Virus record (IMG/VR): IMGVR_UViG_3300042939_000736
Span: 186,001 to 250,000 of that record
Reading direction: 5' to 3' (one strand)
DNA: 64,000 nt
From: a virus
Shown here: positions 8,228 through 16,673 of the stretch, one piece after another
How the letters are laid out: each line of letters opens with the position of its first letter
Position numbering within the stretch: the stretch's first letter is position 1
Translations under genes and position numbers: made by a program
Notes under the pieces: generated by a model
Told to the model about the DNA's origin: nothing
Database searches by the model: none
Seen by the model: the letters and a program-made list of their open reading frames with translations, nothing else

Positions 8228-8916
8228 AACTTACAATAATATCAGACACTCATAATCATCACAAAAGAATTACCGATGATCTTCCTGGTGGTGACCTTTT
8301 AATTCATGCGGGTGACCTTAGTTCTATGGGTTATGAGCATGAAATAACTAATTTTGCGAAATGGTTTGATAGTTTAGACAACTACACTAGTAAAGTTTTT
8401 ATTGCGGGTAACCACGATTGGGGATTTCAAAATAACACCGAAAAAATCAAAGGTCTTCTTACAGGTTATAAAAATATAGACTATCTTCAAGATGACTTTA
8501 TGGGAATAATAGAAGGAGGGGAACCTGAAGTTAAAATTTGGGGTAGTCCTTGGCAACCTGAGTTTTATAATTGGGCATTCAATTTACCAAGAAATGGTGA
8601 TGAGTTGAAAGAAAAGTGGGATATGATTCCCGATGATATTGACATTCTAATCACACATGGTCCTGCTTGGGGATTCTTGGATGATGTAGAAGGTCGAAGA
8701 GGAGAACATCTTGGGTGTGAATTACTTGCAGAAAGAATCAAACAAATCAAACCAAAGATTCACATTTGTGGACACATTCATACAGGATATGGTCATTATT
8801 ATAATGGACATACTCATTTCTTCAATGCATCTGTTCTAAATGAAAGATATGCTTATGCTCATTTACCTTGGAATATTGAATGGGACCCAATTACAAATGA
8901 AATTTTGTTTCTCTAA
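8224..8916 (+). CDS. Calcineurin-like metallophosphoesterase
   Basis: All five metal-binding blocks are present: SDTHNH (N-terminus), HAGDLS, AGNHDWGF, ITHGPAWG and CGHIHTGYGHY. At 230 aa it is a single-domain enzyme of the UPF0046/MPPED type, which hydrolyses phosphoesters such as cyclic nucleotides; the substrate cannot be told. It sits in the metabolic block behind a host-like promoter. The family call is firm. Confidence 0.93.
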   Translation: MKLTIISDTHNHHKRITDDLPGGDLLIHAGDLSSMGYEHEITNFAKWFDSLDNYTSKVFIAGNHDWGFQNNTEKIKGLLTGYKNIDYLQDDFMGIIEGGEPEVKIWGSPWQPEFYNWAFNLPRNGDELKEKWDMIPDDIDILITHGPAWGFLDDVEGRRGEHLGCELLAERIKQIKPKIHICGHIHTGYGHYYNGHTHFFNASVLNERYAYAHLPWNIEWDPITNEILFL

Positions 8917-8919
8917 ATT

Positions 8920-8962
8920 AAATGAGCCTAATATTTATCATATATGAAAAATAGGCTCATTT
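8920..8962. repeat. 11-bp inverted repeat spanning promoter and start
   Basis: AAATGAGCCTA (8920-8930) and TAGGCTCATTT (8952-8962) are exact inverted copies separated by 21 nt. The loop holds the TATTTAT motif (8932-8938) and the ATG at 8944. It could terminate the upstream transcript or hide the start of read-through mRNA. Confidence 0.6.
8932..8938 (+). promoter_or_regulatory. Candidate late promoter motif TATTTAT
   Basis: Ends 5 nt before the ATG at 8944, inside the inverted-repeat loop. Confidence 0.45.
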
Positions 8963-9642
8963 TACTTTTTGAACTATTCAAACAAATAGGGGGTACTTCG
9001 GCAGATTTAGAAATTATTATGGACCGAAGTTTTATCGAAGACTGGAATCAAACCGTTTATATAAACTATAATAATTCATCACGAAGAAATGTAAAAATAC
9101 CATTTTTAATGGTCAAAACTTTGAAAGACTTAGTCAAAAAGTATGATGATGTTTTTTGGGACTATAATAATTATGATAATGATGAAATTTGGTATTTATT
9201 GATTACAATAAATTATATAGAAAAAAAAATAATTTTTAGAAGTCAGTGTAAAGAAGAAACTTATAATAAATTTAGTCACGACTTTAAAAAAGATGATTTT
9301 AGTGAAATAGTACAAAATTATATTTCTGAACTCACAAATAATGCAAGTGATATTGTTGACTTTGAGTTCTTTGGTAGATGGGATGATGGTGAAATATATA
9401 ATGTTAATTTGAACGGAAAAAAAAATACGGAATTTTTCTTGGGAAACGATCATGCTTATTGGGAAATTTGTAATGCCGTTATGGAAAAAATAATTAGCAA
9501 ATATTGGAATTCAGAACAAGGGGCTACAGGTGAAATAAGATTATGGGGTGATGATATTTTTGTTCGAGGTAAAGAATTATTAGAAGAATATCAATGGACT
9601 GATTTGAATCTTGTTGTAACACCTGATAACGTTGAAGATTAA
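8944..9642 (+). CDS. Hypothetical protein, 232 aa
   Basis: Acidic soluble protein without a classic leader. Its C-terminal pattern (a Trp, then GATGEIRLWGDDIFVRG) resembles that of the 227-aa protein at 11915-12598 (GSSGTIYMFANGSYVIEH), so the two may share a fold. First gene of the window's TATTTAT-driven series. Confidence 0.6.
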   Translation: MKNRLILLFELFKQIGGTSADLEIIMDRSFIEDWNQTVYINYNNSSRRNVKIPFLMVKTLKDLVKKYDDVFWDYNNYDNDEIWYLLITINYIEKKIIFRSQCKEETYNKFSHDFKKDDFSEIVQNYISELTNNASDIVDFEFFGRWDDGEIYNVNLNGKKNTEFFLGNDHAYWEICNAVMEKIISKYWNSEQGATGEIRLWGDDIFVRGKELLEEYQWTDLNLVVTPDNVED

Positions 9643-9671
9643 ATAATCTTTGAATTTACAAATAAACAATA

Positions 9672-9678
9672 TATTTAT
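9672..9678 (+). promoter_or_regulatory. Candidate late promoter motif TATTTAT
   Basis: Ends 13 nt before the ATG at 9692. Confidence 0.45.
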
Positions 9679-9691
9679 TAGAAAAAAATAT

Positions 9692-10234
9692 ATGAAAACT
9701 GAAAAATTAGATTTAACAGAAAAATTAATTGAAGAATTGAAAAAAAGAAGAATGTTCGAAGCTAAAGAATTCGAAGAAGATGATGATGATGAGGATGATG
9801 ACGATGAGAATAATGATGAGGATGATGACGAAGACGAAAATGATGATGAAGATGAAAATAATGATAACAACGAAGACTTTTGTGAAATGGTTTGTAAAAT
9901 TCTTCACTCAAGAAATCAAGCTCACATATATCACCTTCAGACACAATCTTTTGCTGAACACAAAGCTCTAAATGATTACTATGATGGTATATTAGGACTA
10001 TTTGATGCTATTATAGAGTCTTACCAAGGTAAATACGGTATAATCAGAACTTATAAGACATTTAAAATTGAACAGTATAAAAATAATAAAAAAACAATTT
10101 CTTATTTTGAAAGATTACTGGACGATATAGATAATCTTAGAGGATCTGTTGAAGATAGTTATCTACAAAATCAAATTGATACTGTTGAAGAATTAATTAA
10201 CTCAACAATTTATAAACTTAAATTTCTTAAGTGA
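9692..10234 (+). CDS. DUF5856-like phage protein with acidic linker
   Basis: The start at 9692 follows the TATTTAT motif; an earlier in-frame Met lies upstream of the motif. After a charged N-terminus come about 35 residues of almost pure Asp/Glu/Asn, then a helical domain with HSRNQAHIYHLQTQSFAEH, KALNDYYDGI, IESYQGKYG and a final STIYKLKFL. This matches my recollection of the ferritin-like DUF5856 of tailed phages. The acidic tract may bind metal or basic partners. Role unknown. It overlaps the next gene by 4 nt. Confidence 0.7.
   Translation: MKTEKLDLTEKLIEELKKRRMFEAKEFEEDDDDEDDDDENNDEDDDEDENDDEDENNDNNEDFCEMVCKILHSRNQAHIYHLQTQSFAEHKALNDYYDGILGLFDAIIESYQGKYGIIRTYKTFKIEQYKNNKKTISYFERLLDDIDNLRGSVEDSYLQNQIDTVEELINSTIYKLKFLK
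9770..9876 (+). repeat. Low-complexity GAT/GAA/AAT tract
   Basis: Triplet-rich segment (gat, gag, gac, gaa, aat) encoding a run of acidic residues. Prone to slippage; long poly-Ser frames on the opposite strand are artefacts of it. Confidence 0.8.
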
Positions 10235-10593
10235 AACTAGAAATTACAGAAAATGAAAAAAATGATATTTCTTCACATCACGAAGAAATAGACAACATCC
10301 TGTTCAATTTTTTAATAAGAAGAGTAAGAATTGAAGAAAAAAATTTAGGTACAGATTGGTTTGATCAAAAACCGCTTAAAGTTACTGAATATAGATTTGA
10401 AGGATTTCCTGGTTATGGGTTTAATAGTTTTTCTTCTAAAAAAGACATGGAATATAAAATTGTTGAAATGTTGGTTGAAGGAACTGATATGGTTGGTGAC
10501 TGGTTTTTTGGACCAAACAATGTTAATAATCCGGAAAGACAAAAATTTATGAAAACAGTAAGAAATTTTTTAAATTTCATTTTGACAAAATGA
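10231..10593 (+). CDS. Hypothetical protein, 120 aa, leader-like start
   Basis: GTG start overlapping the upstream stop. The N-terminus MKLEITENEKND resembles the recurrent MKIIITExQ leader but lacks a clear cleavage motif. The rest includes EGFPGYGFNSFSSK and DWFFGPNN; no family recognised. Confidence 0.55.
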   Translation: MKLEITENEKNDISSHHEEIDNILFNFLIRRVRIEEKNLGTDWFDQKPLKVTEYRFEGFPGYGFNSFSSKKDMEYKIVEMLVEGTDMVGDWFFGPNNVNNPERQKFMKTVRNFLNFILTK

Positions 10594-10604
10594 AAAAAAA
10601 ATTC

Positions 10605-10612
10605 TAAATTTG
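10605..10612 (+). promoter_or_regulatory. Host-like promoter TTTG-N20-TAAATTTG
   Basis: TTTG at 10581-10584 and TAAATTTG here are separated by 20 nt, matching the Bacteroidota -33/-7 layout. Start codon at 10646. Confidence 0.6.
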
Positions 10613-10645
10613 TTTATTGTTTAACTTAAAATTATAAAAAAAGAA

Positions 10646-10894
10646 ATGGGTACAAAATCAGGGAAGAACGGGAGGTATATTTGTAAAGTTGGTTATTTTG
10701 ACATTTATGCAAAAGATAGTCACAAACCAAAAAAAGATTCAAAATATAAATTTTTAAAGGCAGAAGTTAAATCAACAGTTTACAATGTACTACACGCCAA
10801 AAAATTAATCCAAGGGAACTTTAAAACCAAAGATGATGCTGTTAAAAATGCTATTGAGCTTTTGGGGGATAAAAGATTAAACTATTCATTATAA
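10646..10894 (+). CDS. Hypothetical basic protein, 82 aa
   Basis: Lys-rich, beta-rich start (GRYICKVGYFDIYAKDS), then a helical end. Single-gene unit between a host-like promoter and a strong terminator. Function unknown. Confidence 0.6.
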   Translation: MGTKSGKNGRYICKVGYFDIYAKDSHKPKKDSKYKFLKAEVKSTVYNVLHAKKLIQGNFKTKDDAVKNAIELLGDKRLNYSL

Positions 10895-10897
10895 AAC

Positions 10898-10925
10898 AAA
10901 GTCGGATCAAAAATCCGACTTTTTA
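10898..10925. terminator. Bidirectional intrinsic terminator
   Basis: AAAGTCGGAT / ATCCGACTTT stem with a 5-nt loop and T-run, between convergent genes. Confidence 0.85.
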
Positions 10926-10929
10926 ATTT

Positions 10930-11487
10930 CTAATCGTCCCATTGAGAAGTTACATCTAAATAATTTAAACCAAAATCAAGTTGTATTGTGTGAACGTAAC
11001 CTTCAATCTCACCACGTAACCAATTTACAACATCCAAATAAATATCATCATAGTGATCATCCATAAGTTCTTCATAGGTTAATTGTCCATCACTTGTATC
11101 AAAAGTACCATTTATAATATAAAAACCAAAATTAAGTTCACCATCTTCCATGTAGAATTTTTCAAAACTACGGGTAATCATAACCTCGAAGTGGTCATTT
11201 GAATAAATATTTTGATCTGAGTTTCTTAGGTCTTTATCTGTTACCTTTAAATTTGTAATGTATTGGTCAAAAAGTTCGAAAGCCTTATCCTTACCACCAA
11301 CAAATTCATAATACCATTTATCAATTTGATCTATATATTTAGATAATTTTTTTCTATATAGATCAACGTAACCTATCCTTGGTATTTCACCTGAATTTAC
11401 TTGGCGTTCCCATAGATTGAAAAAATACTTTTTTAATGTATCCATTTTAGAATCTTCTCTTAATATGGTTTTGATAAGATCTTTCAT
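10930..11487 (-). CDS. Leader-bearing protein, 185 aa (paralogue of 18402 gene)
   Basis: Leader of the MKxIIRxILxEE type (MKDLIKTILREDSK). The body aligns with the protein at 18402-19019: YFFNLWERQVNSGEIPRIG versus RFFYNKWDKEKNEGKTPSIG, with a similar 'FxxLNGxF' strand and C-terminus. A minus-strand TATTTAT motif precedes it, so this class of promoter works in both orientations. Function unknown; predicted to be virion-packaged on the leader argument. Confidence 0.7.
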   Translation of the reverse strand: MKDLIKTILREDSKMDTLKKYFFNLWERQVNSGEIPRIGYVDLYRKKLSKYIDQIDKWYYEFVGGKDKAFELFDQYITNLKVTDKDLRNSDQNIYSNDHFEVMITRSFEKFYMEDGELNFGFYIINGTFDTSDGQLTYEELMDDHYDDIYLDVVNWLRGEIEGYVHTIQLDFGLNYLDVTSQWDD

Positions 11488-11493
11488 ATTTAA

Positions 11494-11500
11494 ATAAATA
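11494..11500 (-). promoter_or_regulatory. Candidate late promoter motif TATTTAT (minus)
   Basis: Reads TATTTAT on the minus strand, ending 6 nt upstream of the start at 11487. Confidence 0.45.
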
Positions 11501-11526
11501 CTACAAAAAACTGAAGTAAAAAACTA

Positions 11527-11533
11527 TATTTAT
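11527..11533 (+). promoter_or_regulatory. Candidate late promoter motif TATTTAT
   Basis: 15 nt before the ATG at 11549; divergent from the minus copy at 11494-11500. Confidence 0.45.
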
Positions 11534-11548
11534 TAAAAATATAAAGTT

Positions 11549-11902
11549 ATGGCACATCCACAAGTACACGCAAAAAGCTCTGTAAAAAAATATGGTGGTA
11601 AAGTTGAAGATTACATAAAAATTCATGAGTGGTTTGATGAAACTAAAGCATGGATCGGACATTCATATCACAGAATGTTTAGACATCACAGCGAAGGAAT
11701 TTTTGAATGTGAAAAAATCTTCGGACCATCTTTTGAAAATAGTGATGGAAAAACAGTTTACACTAGATATATTGGCGAAGATCATGTTAAAGAAGATTGT
11801 TTTAATTACGTCCCTTCTGCTAAAGAATGGATTAAAAATATACAAGAAAAAGAAAAACCAATATGGATGATGAGAACCTTGGATCTTAAATTTGATGATT
11901 AG
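11549..11902 (+). CDS. DUF6915 family protein
   Basis: Matches the small DUF6915 family found in phages and bacteria: MAHPQVHAKSSVKKYGG, IHEWFDETKAWIG, HRMFRHHSEGIFECEKIFG, YIGEDHVKEDC and a C-terminal 'KEWIKNIQ...WM'. The many His residues could bind metal; the function is unknown. Confidence 0.75.
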   Translation: MAHPQVHAKSSVKKYGGKVEDYIKIHEWFDETKAWIGHSYHRMFRHHSEGIFECEKIFGPSFENSDGKTVYTRYIGEDHVKEDCFNYVPSAKEWIKNIQEKEKPIWMMRTLDLKFDD

Positions 11903-11903
11903 A

Positions 11904-11910
11904 TATTTAT
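11904..11910 (+). promoter_or_regulatory. Candidate late promoter motif TATTTAT
   Basis: Ends 4 nt before the ATG at 11915. Confidence 0.45.
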
Positions 11911-11914
11911 TATT

Positions 11915-12598
11915 ATGGAAAAAAGAATTTTTGAAAATGTAATGAAGTTTTTACAGTCCTATGATAAAAAAATAATAAATTTTGAATGGAGTTCATATGG
12001 TGGTGACGGATTCAATGATATTGAATGGGAATACGGATGGTCCAACTTAGGAAATAGAAACTTACCAACATCAATTAATAATTTAGTTATTGAAATTGTT
12101 TCCGAATACGCAGAAACAATGTTTGAAAATGTTTATAGTGATCTCGAATCATATAAATTAAGGGCAACTTTTTTCCCTTTCGAAAAAAAAGTAGAACTTT
12201 ATGTTGACGCCGAAGAAAATCAAACTGAATACCGTGAAGAACAAGGGAACTTAGGCGAAAATTCTGAAGTGGTTGCTATCATGAAACAAAATGAATATGA
12301 AGAAATTGAATTTAGATACAATGGTGGTGGCGATAGTGGTGAATTAGAATCCGTTAAAGTTAATAGTATAGACGATCAAATATATAACTGGGAAAGGGAT
12401 AATGACAAAACTGTTATTTACCAAAAAGCATATGATTTATTAGAAAGCGCGTTTGCCGGTTGGGAAATTGATGATGGATCTTCAGGTACAATATATATGT
12501 TTGCTAACGGTTCATATGTTATCGAACATGAATGGTATACGCGAGAATTTGTTGATTCAGGTGAACAAAAAATAATTACAGTAAAAGACTTTGAATAA
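11915..12598 (+). CDS. Hypothetical protein, 227 aa
   Basis: Acidic soluble protein with an N-terminal helix, an IEFRYNGGGDSGELESV segment typical of small beta-sheet domains, and a C-terminal strand pair similar to the protein at 8944. No leader. Function unknown. Confidence 0.6.
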   Translation: MEKRIFENVMKFLQSYDKKIINFEWSSYGGDGFNDIEWEYGWSNLGNRNLPTSINNLVIEIVSEYAETMFENVYSDLESYKLRATFFPFEKKVELYVDAEENQTEYREEQGNLGENSEVVAIMKQNEYEEIEFRYNGGGDSGELESVKVNSIDDQIYNWERDNDKTVIYQKAYDLLESAFAGWEIDDGSSGTIYMFANGSYVIEHEWYTREFVDSGEQKIITVKDFE

Positions 12599-12601
12599 AA
12601 A

Positions 12602-13102
12602 ATGAATATTTTAATAACAAAAAGTCAATATGTTAACTTGAAAGAAAATCTTGATCAGGTATTAGATTTATATTCAAAAATGAATAGTGGTAAAGAACTT
12701 AAACCTTCCGAAAAAGACGTTTTGAGGGCTTTCAAAAGGTTTACCGACAGGGGAGGTAATCCAGAAGATTTTATATTTGATTTAGAATACATATATGATA
12801 ATGATGAAAGACAAGGAATGAAGTTTAAATACGATATCAAAGGTAAACTTTTTATTTATGAATTCTCAGAAGAAATTGATAAGGGTGATGAAATAGAATA
12901 CTATGGAGAAGTAAAGTATAACGATGACGAATTCCTTGGTGTAATTGTAACAGATAAAAGAGGTTATTTGATAACCTACGATTTTTATAGTGTTATAAGT
13001 GACCAAGATATAAGATTACAAAACATTTTGAAAAATGAAGGTACTGATTCCGAAATACAACATTTTTTCCAAGAAGAAGTTATAAATAGTTTGAAAAAAT
13101 GA
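12602..13102 (+). CDS. Leader-bearing protein, 166 aa
   Basis: Leader MNILITKSQYVNLKEN is a variant of MKIIITExQ. Next comes a short 'YSKMNSGKELKPSEKDVL' helix-turn-helix-like segment also seen near the N-terminus of the 32227 protein (DKMSRGEELSQEDKNKM), then a beta-rich domain. It overlaps the next gene by ATGA. Function unknown. Confidence 0.65.
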   Translation: MNILITKSQYVNLKENLDQVLDLYSKMNSGKELKPSEKDVLRAFKRFTDRGGNPEDFIFDLEYIYDNDERQGMKFKYDIKGKLFIYEFSEEIDKGDEIEYYGEVKYNDDEFLGVIVTDKRGYLITYDFYSVISDQDIRLQNILKNEGTDSEIQHFFQEEVINSLKK

Positions 13103-13293
13103 AAATTATTATTACAGAAAAACAAGCAGATAAGTTGTTTGGAAATAATGTTGAATGTAAAAAATGTTCACACAGTTGGGAAATAGAAAAAAATGATAAA
13201 AACCCTTTTCTGTGTCATAATTGTGGGTGGGATCAAAAAATTAAAAAATATAAAGATAAAGAGTTGTTAAACTTTTGGAAAAAATATGAGTAG
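13099..13293 (+). CDS. Leader-bearing zinc-ribbon protein, 64 aa
   Basis: Leader MKIIITEKQADKLFGN followed by a rubredoxin-like knuckle pair: CKKCSHSW then LCHNCGWD, about 20 residues apart. It consists of little more than leader plus zinc ribbon and may bind nucleic acid or a protein partner. It overlaps the following gene. Confidence 0.7.
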   Translation: MKIIITEKQADKLFGNNVECKKCSHSWEIEKNDKNPFLCHNCGWDQKIKKYKDKELLNFWKKYE

Positions 13294-15784
13294 TTTAATT
13301 TCGGAAATAAACAGAATGCGAGATTTGATGGGTATTAAAACTCAAATCAATGAAAACTACTTCAAAAAAAATATTTTGCTTTTGGAAGAAACTGGATATG
13401 GTCAAGCCATGGATATTTACAAGGGCATGTTGAAAAAAGTTGGAATAGAACTTTCAGAGGAAGAACAGAAATATCTTAAAGCTTTTGTCGATGAATTTAA
13501 CAGAAAATTCCCGTCAGAAAAAATTGATTTTTCTGGTGGACTAGATAATTTAACAAGAAAAACTTTAAATAATTTTCTGACTAAAGAAACAGAAGAAGTT
13601 GTTGGTGAAGTTTTTGAAAGAGCTATAAAAAATATTGAAGCCGATATTGCTATAAAACAAATTCAAACACCAACAGAAGTTTTAAGAACAAAACTAACAA
13701 ATAATAATATTTTGAGTTCAGGTGGGGAAGCAAAATCCTTGACGGATTACATTTCATTTATTTATCAAAAAGGGGGCGTAAAAAATTCAAACATTCCGCC
13801 CGATACATTAACTTTTTTGAAAATGGATTTAGAAGAAGCGGCAAAAAAATTAGTATCTACAGGAGAAGAAACTGTAAAAAAATATGTTAATGACTTAATA
13901 GGACAGATTGATGAATTAGAAGGAACTTCAGTAAAAACTATAGATCCCGAAATAAAAAAATCAGTCACTGATTTAAAAACATCTTTAAAACCAGCGGTTG
14001 AAACCCAACTTTCGAAAGTAGATATTTCTAATAAATTAAAAAGTTTGGCGGATGCAGACCAATCTATGAGATTAGGTAATGAAATGGATGTTGAAGTTGA
14101 TTTGTCAAATCAAACAGATCTTAAAAACTTAATGGGTAACGATCCTGAAAGTTTTATTAAAAGTTTAGATTCTATGGAAGACCTTCAAAATGTTTGGATC
14201 ATTGTTCAACATTCTGATAACGACATAAACTTTCAAAAACAAATTCTTAGTATACTACAAAAAAATCAACAATTTCTTGAAACTAAATTTACAACAGAAG
14301 CATCTCAGATAAAATCGGGAATTGCAATGTTAGAAGATAGGGTTATGGTTAATTCGAACACAAGTGTGACAGGATATAGGGAAACTGGAATGGATGATTT
14401 TGGGGATTTAACCAAAGGTAAACAAACATATGGTTCACAAGGTGGAATGACACCTGACGGTAGTTTTTGGGTCCCAAGACCAATAGAATTAGATGGAAAA
14501 ATATATTTTTTCGAAACACCTCAAAAACTTTTAGATGACACTGAATTTCTGAATAAACTAAACGCAAAAAGAACTTCTATGGGATTATCCAAAATGGAAG
14601 ATTATTTGAAACTTATGAACGATGAACTTGGTGTGGTTGATGAATTAGTTGACGATTTGGTTCCTGCACAATATCTACCTAAAAATCTATCGGATAAAAC
14701 AGTATTTTCGATTTTTTCAAAAAAGGGAATTTTTTACTCAGAAGGTATCAATCTTACTAGAGAACTTATTGATAAATTTTTATCTGAATCACAAAAACTT
14801 TATGTGGATGCCATTACAAAAAAAGAATTACAGGATTACATAACCGCATTAAATTATCTAAAAAATAAATTTGGTAACGGAAAAATATATGTTACTTCAC
14901 TTTTAGATGGAAAAACAATAGAAAAAAAGACCATAGGTGAGTTTATTACCGATGTTGAAAATAATTTCAAAAGAATTTATGATGAACAGGGAAATTGGTC
15001 TCCTTTGAATAAGTTGGATACAAATTATAACGACATGCCCAAAGAGATGACAACCTTTATCAAAACAGTTTTGAATCCTGAAGAATACGAAAATTTTGTA
15101 AAAAAAATACAAGATTTTGAAAATGCCCCTGCTAATTCAATTGAAAAAGAACAGGCAAAAAAATTATTGGAAGACGAATTTAAAAATATTAAATCAAAAC
15201 TTTTGACAAATGAAAACTATGTAAAAAATTGGACAAAAAGAGTTGACGAATTAACCCAATCAATTAAAAATAACAGCGCTTTAGGTAATTTATCAGAAAC
15301 AAAGGTTAATGAAACTTTAAAAAATAATAATTTCAAAATTTTATTCACCGCTAGTGATGGATCACCAATTGACGTTTTACTCAATATAGATCAAATTGTA
15401 GAAGACACATCAGGAGTTTTTGGTGGTGGTATTAAAACGGTTCAGACAAAAACAGCTAACTCAATCCAAGAAGGAAAATTTGTTGGTGTTGGTAAAGACA
15501 GAAAATTTGTACCTGAAGAAGGAACGGGCATATTTAAAGTTGAAATAACGGCAAATAAACGGATTGCGAAACAAAGTCAAATTGACCTTGCTGGGTTCTA
15601 TGACCCTCAAACAGGTAAAACTTTAATTGTTGGTAAACAACCAAAACTAAGTGGAACTTACAATCCGGACGGTACACCTCAGTATCTTTCACAGTTAGAA
15701 CTACCTGGATCTACAATACCAGTTACAAAATCACCAATTAAACCAATTATAATTGACAAAGATACGCCGAAGATCTTCCAATAA
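13286..15784 (+). CDS. Large leader-bearing protein (832 aa) with nuclease-like C-terminus
   Basis: Leader SLISEINRMRDLMGIKTQ is of the MNLQENI..MMG type and ends in I-N-E at residue 23. Most of the protein is helical and unrecognised. The last 160 residues look like a PD-(D/E)XK nuclease: a Glu-containing helix (LSETKVNETL), SDGSPIDVLLNID, the VQTKTA strand (E/QxK position) and IDLAGFYDPQTGKTLIVG, as in archaeal-resolvase-like PDDEXK families. If so, a DNase would be carried in the head. The nuclease part is an inference from motif order; the rest could be a structural internal protein. Confidence 0.7.
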   Translation: MSSLISEINRMRDLMGIKTQINENYFKKNILLLEETGYGQAMDIYKGMLKKVGIELSEEEQKYLKAFVDEFNRKFPSEKIDFSGGLDNLTRKTLNNFLTKETEEVVGEVFERAIKNIEADIAIKQIQTPTEVLRTKLTNNNILSSGGEAKSLTDYISFIYQKGGVKNSNIPPDTLTFLKMDLEEAAKKLVSTGEETVKKYVNDLIGQIDELEGTSVKTIDPEIKKSVTDLKTSLKPAVETQLSKVDISNKLKSLADADQSMRLGNEMDVEVDLSNQTDLKNLMGNDPESFIKSLDSMEDLQNVWIIVQHSDNDINFQKQILSILQKNQQFLETKFTTEASQIKSGIAMLEDRVMVNSNTSVTGYRETGMDDFGDLTKGKQTYGSQGGMTPDGSFWVPRPIELDGKIYFFETPQKLLDDTEFLNKLNAKRTSMGLSKMEDYLKLMNDELGVVDELVDDLVPAQYLPKNLSDKTVFSIFSKKGIFYSEGINLTRELIDKFLSESQKLYVDAITKKELQDYITALNYLKNKFGNGKIYVTSLLDGKTIEKKTIGEFITDVENNFKRIYDEQGNWSPLNKLDTNYNDMPKEMTTFIKTVLNPEEYENFVKKIQDFENAPANSIEKEQAKKLLEDEFKNIKSKLLTNENYVKNWTKRVDELTQSIKNNSALGNLSETKVNETLKNNNFKILFTASDGSPIDVLLNIDQIVEDTSGVFGGGIKTVQTKTANSIQEGKFVGVGKDRKFVPEEGTGIFKVEITANKRIAKQSQIDLAGFYDPQTGKTLIVGKQPKLSGTYNPDGTPQYLSQLELPGSTIPVTKSPIKPIIIDKDTPKIFQ

Positions 15785-15786
15785 CA

Positions 15787-15879
15787 TCAACTATAAATCA
15801 AACCAACAGTATAATAAACTACCACACAATATAAAATATACATGTTAATGTAAAACCATTTTTTTTCTGAACTACTCAT
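15787..15879 (-). CDS. Possible 30-aa membrane peptide
   Basis: Minus-strand frame MSSSEKKWFYINMY followed by one hydrophobic helix (ILYCVVVYYTVGLIY). A TAnnTTTG match (TATTTTTG) lies 15 nt upstream. It fills an otherwise empty gap; small size keeps confidence low. Confidence 0.35.
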   Translation of the reverse strand: MSSSEKKWFYINMYILYCVVVYYTVGLIYS

Positions 15880-15894
15880 AATTTGTTTTTTGAA

Positions 15895-15902
15895 CAAAAA
15901 TA
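15895..15902 (-). promoter_or_regulatory. Host-like promoter -7 element TATTTTTG (minus)
   Basis: TAnnTTTG match on the minus strand upstream of the 30-aa membrane peptide. Confidence 0.35.
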
Positions 15903-15926
15903 TGGGTTCTAATTAACAATACAAAA

Positions 15927-15933
15927 TATTTAT
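15927..15933 (+). promoter_or_regulatory. Candidate late promoter motif TATTTAT
   Basis: 14 nt before the ATG at 15948. Confidence 0.45.
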
Positions 15934-15947
15934 TAAAAAAATAAAAG

Positions 15948-16673
15948 ATGAAAATTAAAATTACGGAAGATCAATTCCAAAGACTTTTGGAAAACAAATT
16001 AAATGGTAACCAAATTAATGAAGGCGTTTTCGGTATATTAGGAAAAATTGCTAAGTACGCTTTAGGTGGTGCGGCAATTTCATATATATTAAAAAAACTA
16101 ATAGATAAGTTCAAGGATAAAGAACCTACAAAAGCGGAAGTAGAAAAAGAAATTGAAAGACTTGGAAATGATGTAAAAAAATCTGAAGAATCAGAATCCA
16201 AAATAGATAATAAAAACATAATAATAGGAGATTCACAAGTACCTTACATTGATATGAATACAAAAAAGGCCAGTAAAATATCAACCAAAGGTGGTGAAGA
16301 ATCTTTGTGGTTAGGTGGTGTTGGGTTAAACTGGTTAAAAAACGCAGTTAGAAATTATAAAACGGATAATACAGTCAAAAATGTAATAATCAGTATTGGG
16401 ACTAATGGTGGTTTTAACACTAATGAAGATATTAGTGGATTATTTGATAATTTGAAAAAAACATTTCCTAAGGCAAATTTTTATGTTGTACAAGGATCAT
16501 GGGGATGGGGTGGAAACAAAGACATAGAACAATCTGAAGTTGATAGGTATTACAGAGTCTTCAAAAACCAAGGGGCAACAATTATAGAACCACCTATAGG
16601 TAAAGTTTCGGACCCACACGGTGATTTATCTGTTTATGGTGAAATAGGTAAAAACATCGATTCCAAACTATGA
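15948..16673 (+). CDS. Leader-bearing SGNH-hydrolase-like protein
   Basis: Leader MKIKITEDQFQRLLEN leads to Q-I-N-E at residue 25, after which a hydrophobic, possibly membrane-inserting segment begins (GVFGILGKIAKYALGGAAIS). Then a charged linker and an SGNH/GDSL-type domain: IIIGDSQ (Ser96), ISIGTNGG and SDPHGD near the end. The usual DxxH is here D222-P-H224, one residue short, so activity is uncertain. Such domains act as esterases, often on cell-surface polymers. It overlaps the next start by ATGA. Confidence 0.65.
   Translation: MKIKITEDQFQRLLENKLNGNQINEGVFGILGKIAKYALGGAAISYILKKLIDKFKDKEPTKAEVEKEIERLGNDVKKSEESESKIDNKNIIIGDSQVPYIDMNTKKASKISTKGGEESLWLGGVGLNWLKNAVRNYKTDNTVKNVIISIGTNGGFNTNEDISGLFDNLKKTFPKANFYVVQGSWGWGGNKDIEQSEVDRYYRVFKNQGATIIEPPIGKVSDPHGDLSVYGEIGKNIDSKL

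Noticed and set aside
9580-9944. Several minus frames rich in Ser, Ile or His
   Set aside because: Antisense artefacts of the Asp/Glu-coding triplet tract in the DUF5856-like gene.
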